Assembly (NCBI GenBank): GCA_947623915.1
Contig: CANQIB010000001.1
Span: 124,001-188,000 of the forward strand
DNA from: an uncultured Ruminiclostridium sp.
Lineage (GTDB): Bacteria; Bacillota; Clostridia; Oscillospirales; Ruminococcaceae
Length of the DNA stretch: 64,000 bases
Reading direction: 5' to 3'
The notes under the pieces were generated by a model. It was not told where the DNA came from. It searched no databases and saw only the letters and a list, made by a program, of their open reading frames with translations. Numbering within the stretch: position 1 is the first letter of the stretch; each line of letters starts with the position of its first letter. Below are positions 62,989 to 64,000 of the stretch, in pieces. The position numbers and the translations under genes were made by a program.

Positions 62989-63004
62989 TTAAGGAGAGCC
63001 TTTA

Positions 63005-63736
63005 ATGAAGGTTTATGCAAAAACAGATATAGGGAATATGCGCGACGAAAATCAGGACTGTGTCTGGACGGGCGAGCTTATCGAGGGGGAAGCCGTCGCG
63101 GTCATTCTTTGCGACGGAATGGGCGGAGAAAACGCCGGAGGCTTTGCCAGCGCGGCTACGGTCGATTTTATCAAGGACAGGCTGATCAAAGGTTTTCGCA
63201 GCGATATAACGCGCAACCAGATACGCAATCTGCTTATCACCTCCGTAACGGGGGCAAACAGCGTGATATACGATACCGCCATGTCCGACGAGGACAAAAG
63301 CGGAATGGGCACGACCTGCGTTGCGGGTATAATTTATAACGAACGCGCTTATTTGATAAACGTCGGCGACAGCCGCTGCTACTTCTTTTACGACGACAAT
63401 ATGCAGCAGATAACCAAGGATCACACATATATAAGAAAACTCATCGAAAAAGGCATAATCACTTACGAGGAGAGCAAGACTCATCCCGAAAGGAACAGGA
63501 TCACCAAGGCGGTAGGAGTTTTACCGTTCCTGACGCCGGATTATTTCGAGCTGGACGTCAAAAAGAACGACCTTTTGCTGTTTTGCTCCGACGGACTCAG
63601 CTCATATGCGGAAGATATGGAGATAGCAAAGGTCGTTGCAAAAACGGCGGTGTCACAATGCTGTGACAAGCTGGTGGATTACGTCAATAAACACGGCGGC
63701 AGAGATAACGTTACTGTGGCTGTTGTTTCAATATAA
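63005..63736 (+). CDS. prpC: Stp1/PrpC family PP2C Ser/Thr phosphatase
   Basis: PP2C phosphatase with metal-binding residues in GNMRDENQDC, ILCDGMGGENAGGFAS, GMGTTCVAGIIYNERAYLINVGDSRCYFF and LLLFCSDGLSSYAED, then GGRDNVTVAVV. It counteracts PrkC, whose gene starts 100 bp downstream. The pair responds to muropeptides and controls cell wall, growth and germination in Firmicutes. Ribosome site AAGGAGAG. Confidence 0.94.
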   Translation: MKVYAKTDIGNMRDENQDCVWTGELIEGEAVAVILCDGMGGENAGGFASAATVDFIKDRLIKGFRSDITRNQIRNLLITSVTGANSVIYDTAMSDEDKSGMGTTCVAGIIYNERAYLINVGDSRCYFFYDDNMQQITKDHTYIRKLIEKGIITYEESKTHPERNRITKAVGVLPFLTPDYFELDVKKNDLLLFCSDGLSSYAEDMEIAKVVAKTAVSQCCDKLVDYVNKHGGRDNVTVAVVSI

Positions 63737-63835
63737 AATTTATATAAATGCCGAACGGCTTACCGCACGGGCCGGCAAAAGAGATTGCCAGTATTTACGG
63801 CAAACTCGCTATAAGTGCGGAGAAACGGTGGTATT

Positions 63836-64000
63836 ATGGAAAACGACATGGATAATATGATCGGAAAAAGACTTGACGGCAGATACGAGCTTATAGAGCT
63901 TATCGGCGCCGGTGGTATGGCCGACATTTACAAAGCCAGAGATATTACCGAGGATAAGACGGTCGCTGTCAAGATCCTTAAAAATGAATTTGCCGGTAGC
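63836..64000 (+). CDS. prkC: Ser/Thr protein kinase PrkC, N-terminal part (cut by window end)
   Basis: The first 55 codons are present: MENDMDNMIGKRLDGRYELIE and the glycine-rich loop ELIGAGGMADIYKARD with the VAVKILKNEF strand containing the ATP-binding lysine. This is the start of a eukaryotic-like kinase domain, very probably PrkC (with C-terminal PASTA repeats outside the window), given its place after prpC. The ATG at 63836 follows the spacing of GCGGAGAAACGG. Confidence 0.9.
   Translation, partial: MENDMDNMIGKRLDGRYELIELIGAGGMADIYKARDITEDKTVAVKILKNEFAGS

Overview
The window is 64 kb of chromosome from an endospore-forming Clostridia bacterium, most likely an Oscillospiraceae/Ruminococcus-like gut Firmicute. 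The grounds are the sporulation genes spoIIGA-sigE and a complete spoIIIAA-AH operon, remA, mreBCD and prpC/prkC, AGGAGG-type ribosome sites, TTGACA/TATAAT promoters and moderate GC. No rRNA, tRNA, CRISPR array, prophage or insertion-sequence transposase is visible. This is core genome with small accessory inserts.

Layout. (1) 0-9.8 kb, plus strand: a tightly overlapping housekeeping operon asp23-nusB-xseA-xseB-ispA-(PAP2-like)-dxs-tlyA-nadK-argR-recN, closed by a strong terminator. (2) 9.97-11.5 kb: spoIIGA-sigE, the mother-cell sigma factor and its processing protease. (3) 11.5-14.4 kb, minus strand: two overlapping FAD-dependent oxidoreductases. (4) 14.5-19.7 kb: a MarR regulator, a 280-bp hairpin-rich repeat element, aspS, and a small accessory set (P-loop protein, FakA-C-like protein, nitrilase-family amidase, a gene remnant, a second P-loop kinase-like protein). 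(5) 19.8-24.4 kb: spoIIIAA-AH, the forespore-mother cell channel operon, which depends on SigE in B. subtilis. (6) 24.5-32.3 kb: tadA, an XRE regulator with a 34-codon membrane protein behind it, a histidine phosphatase, a YcxB-like protein, queH, corA with an elaborate leader, a zapA-like gene, a U32 peptidase and dut. (7) 32.5-40.5 kb: mreB, a terminator, mreC-mreD-PBP2, then mgsA, hisS, a GNAT acetyltransferase and a DUF5131 protein. (8) 40.6-50.9 kb, minus strand: a zinc-ribbon/Tim44/SPFH membrane module, a heterodimeric ABC exporter, and the lysine/DAP operon asd-dapA-dapB-ACT. (9) 51-64 kb, plus strand: queA, a metallophosphoesterase, tgt, mntP, remA-gmk-priA-def-fmt-metallopeptidase-rsmB-rlmN-prpC-prkC, with prkC cut by the window end.

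The genes form several working units: isoprenoid precursors (dxs, ispA) feeding the cell envelope; the elongasome (MreBCD/PBP2); diaminopimelate supply (asd, dapA, dapB); queuosine synthesis (queA, tgt, queH); and engulfment-stage sporulation. Several familiar neighbourhoods have been edited: spoIIIA is detached from asp23, minCDE-rodA are absent between PBP2 and mgsA, and rpoZ and coaBC are absent between gmk and priA.

The most unusual observations are: the corA leader, which has a well-initiated 26-codon upstream ORF overlapping two mutually exclusive hairpins, one of which hides the corA ribosome site; the three-gene zinc-ribbon/Tim44/SPFH module behind a consensus promoter; the palindromic element between MarR and aspS bounded by two identical 26-bp hairpin copies; and the tiny membrane protein 3 nt behind the XRE regulator gene.
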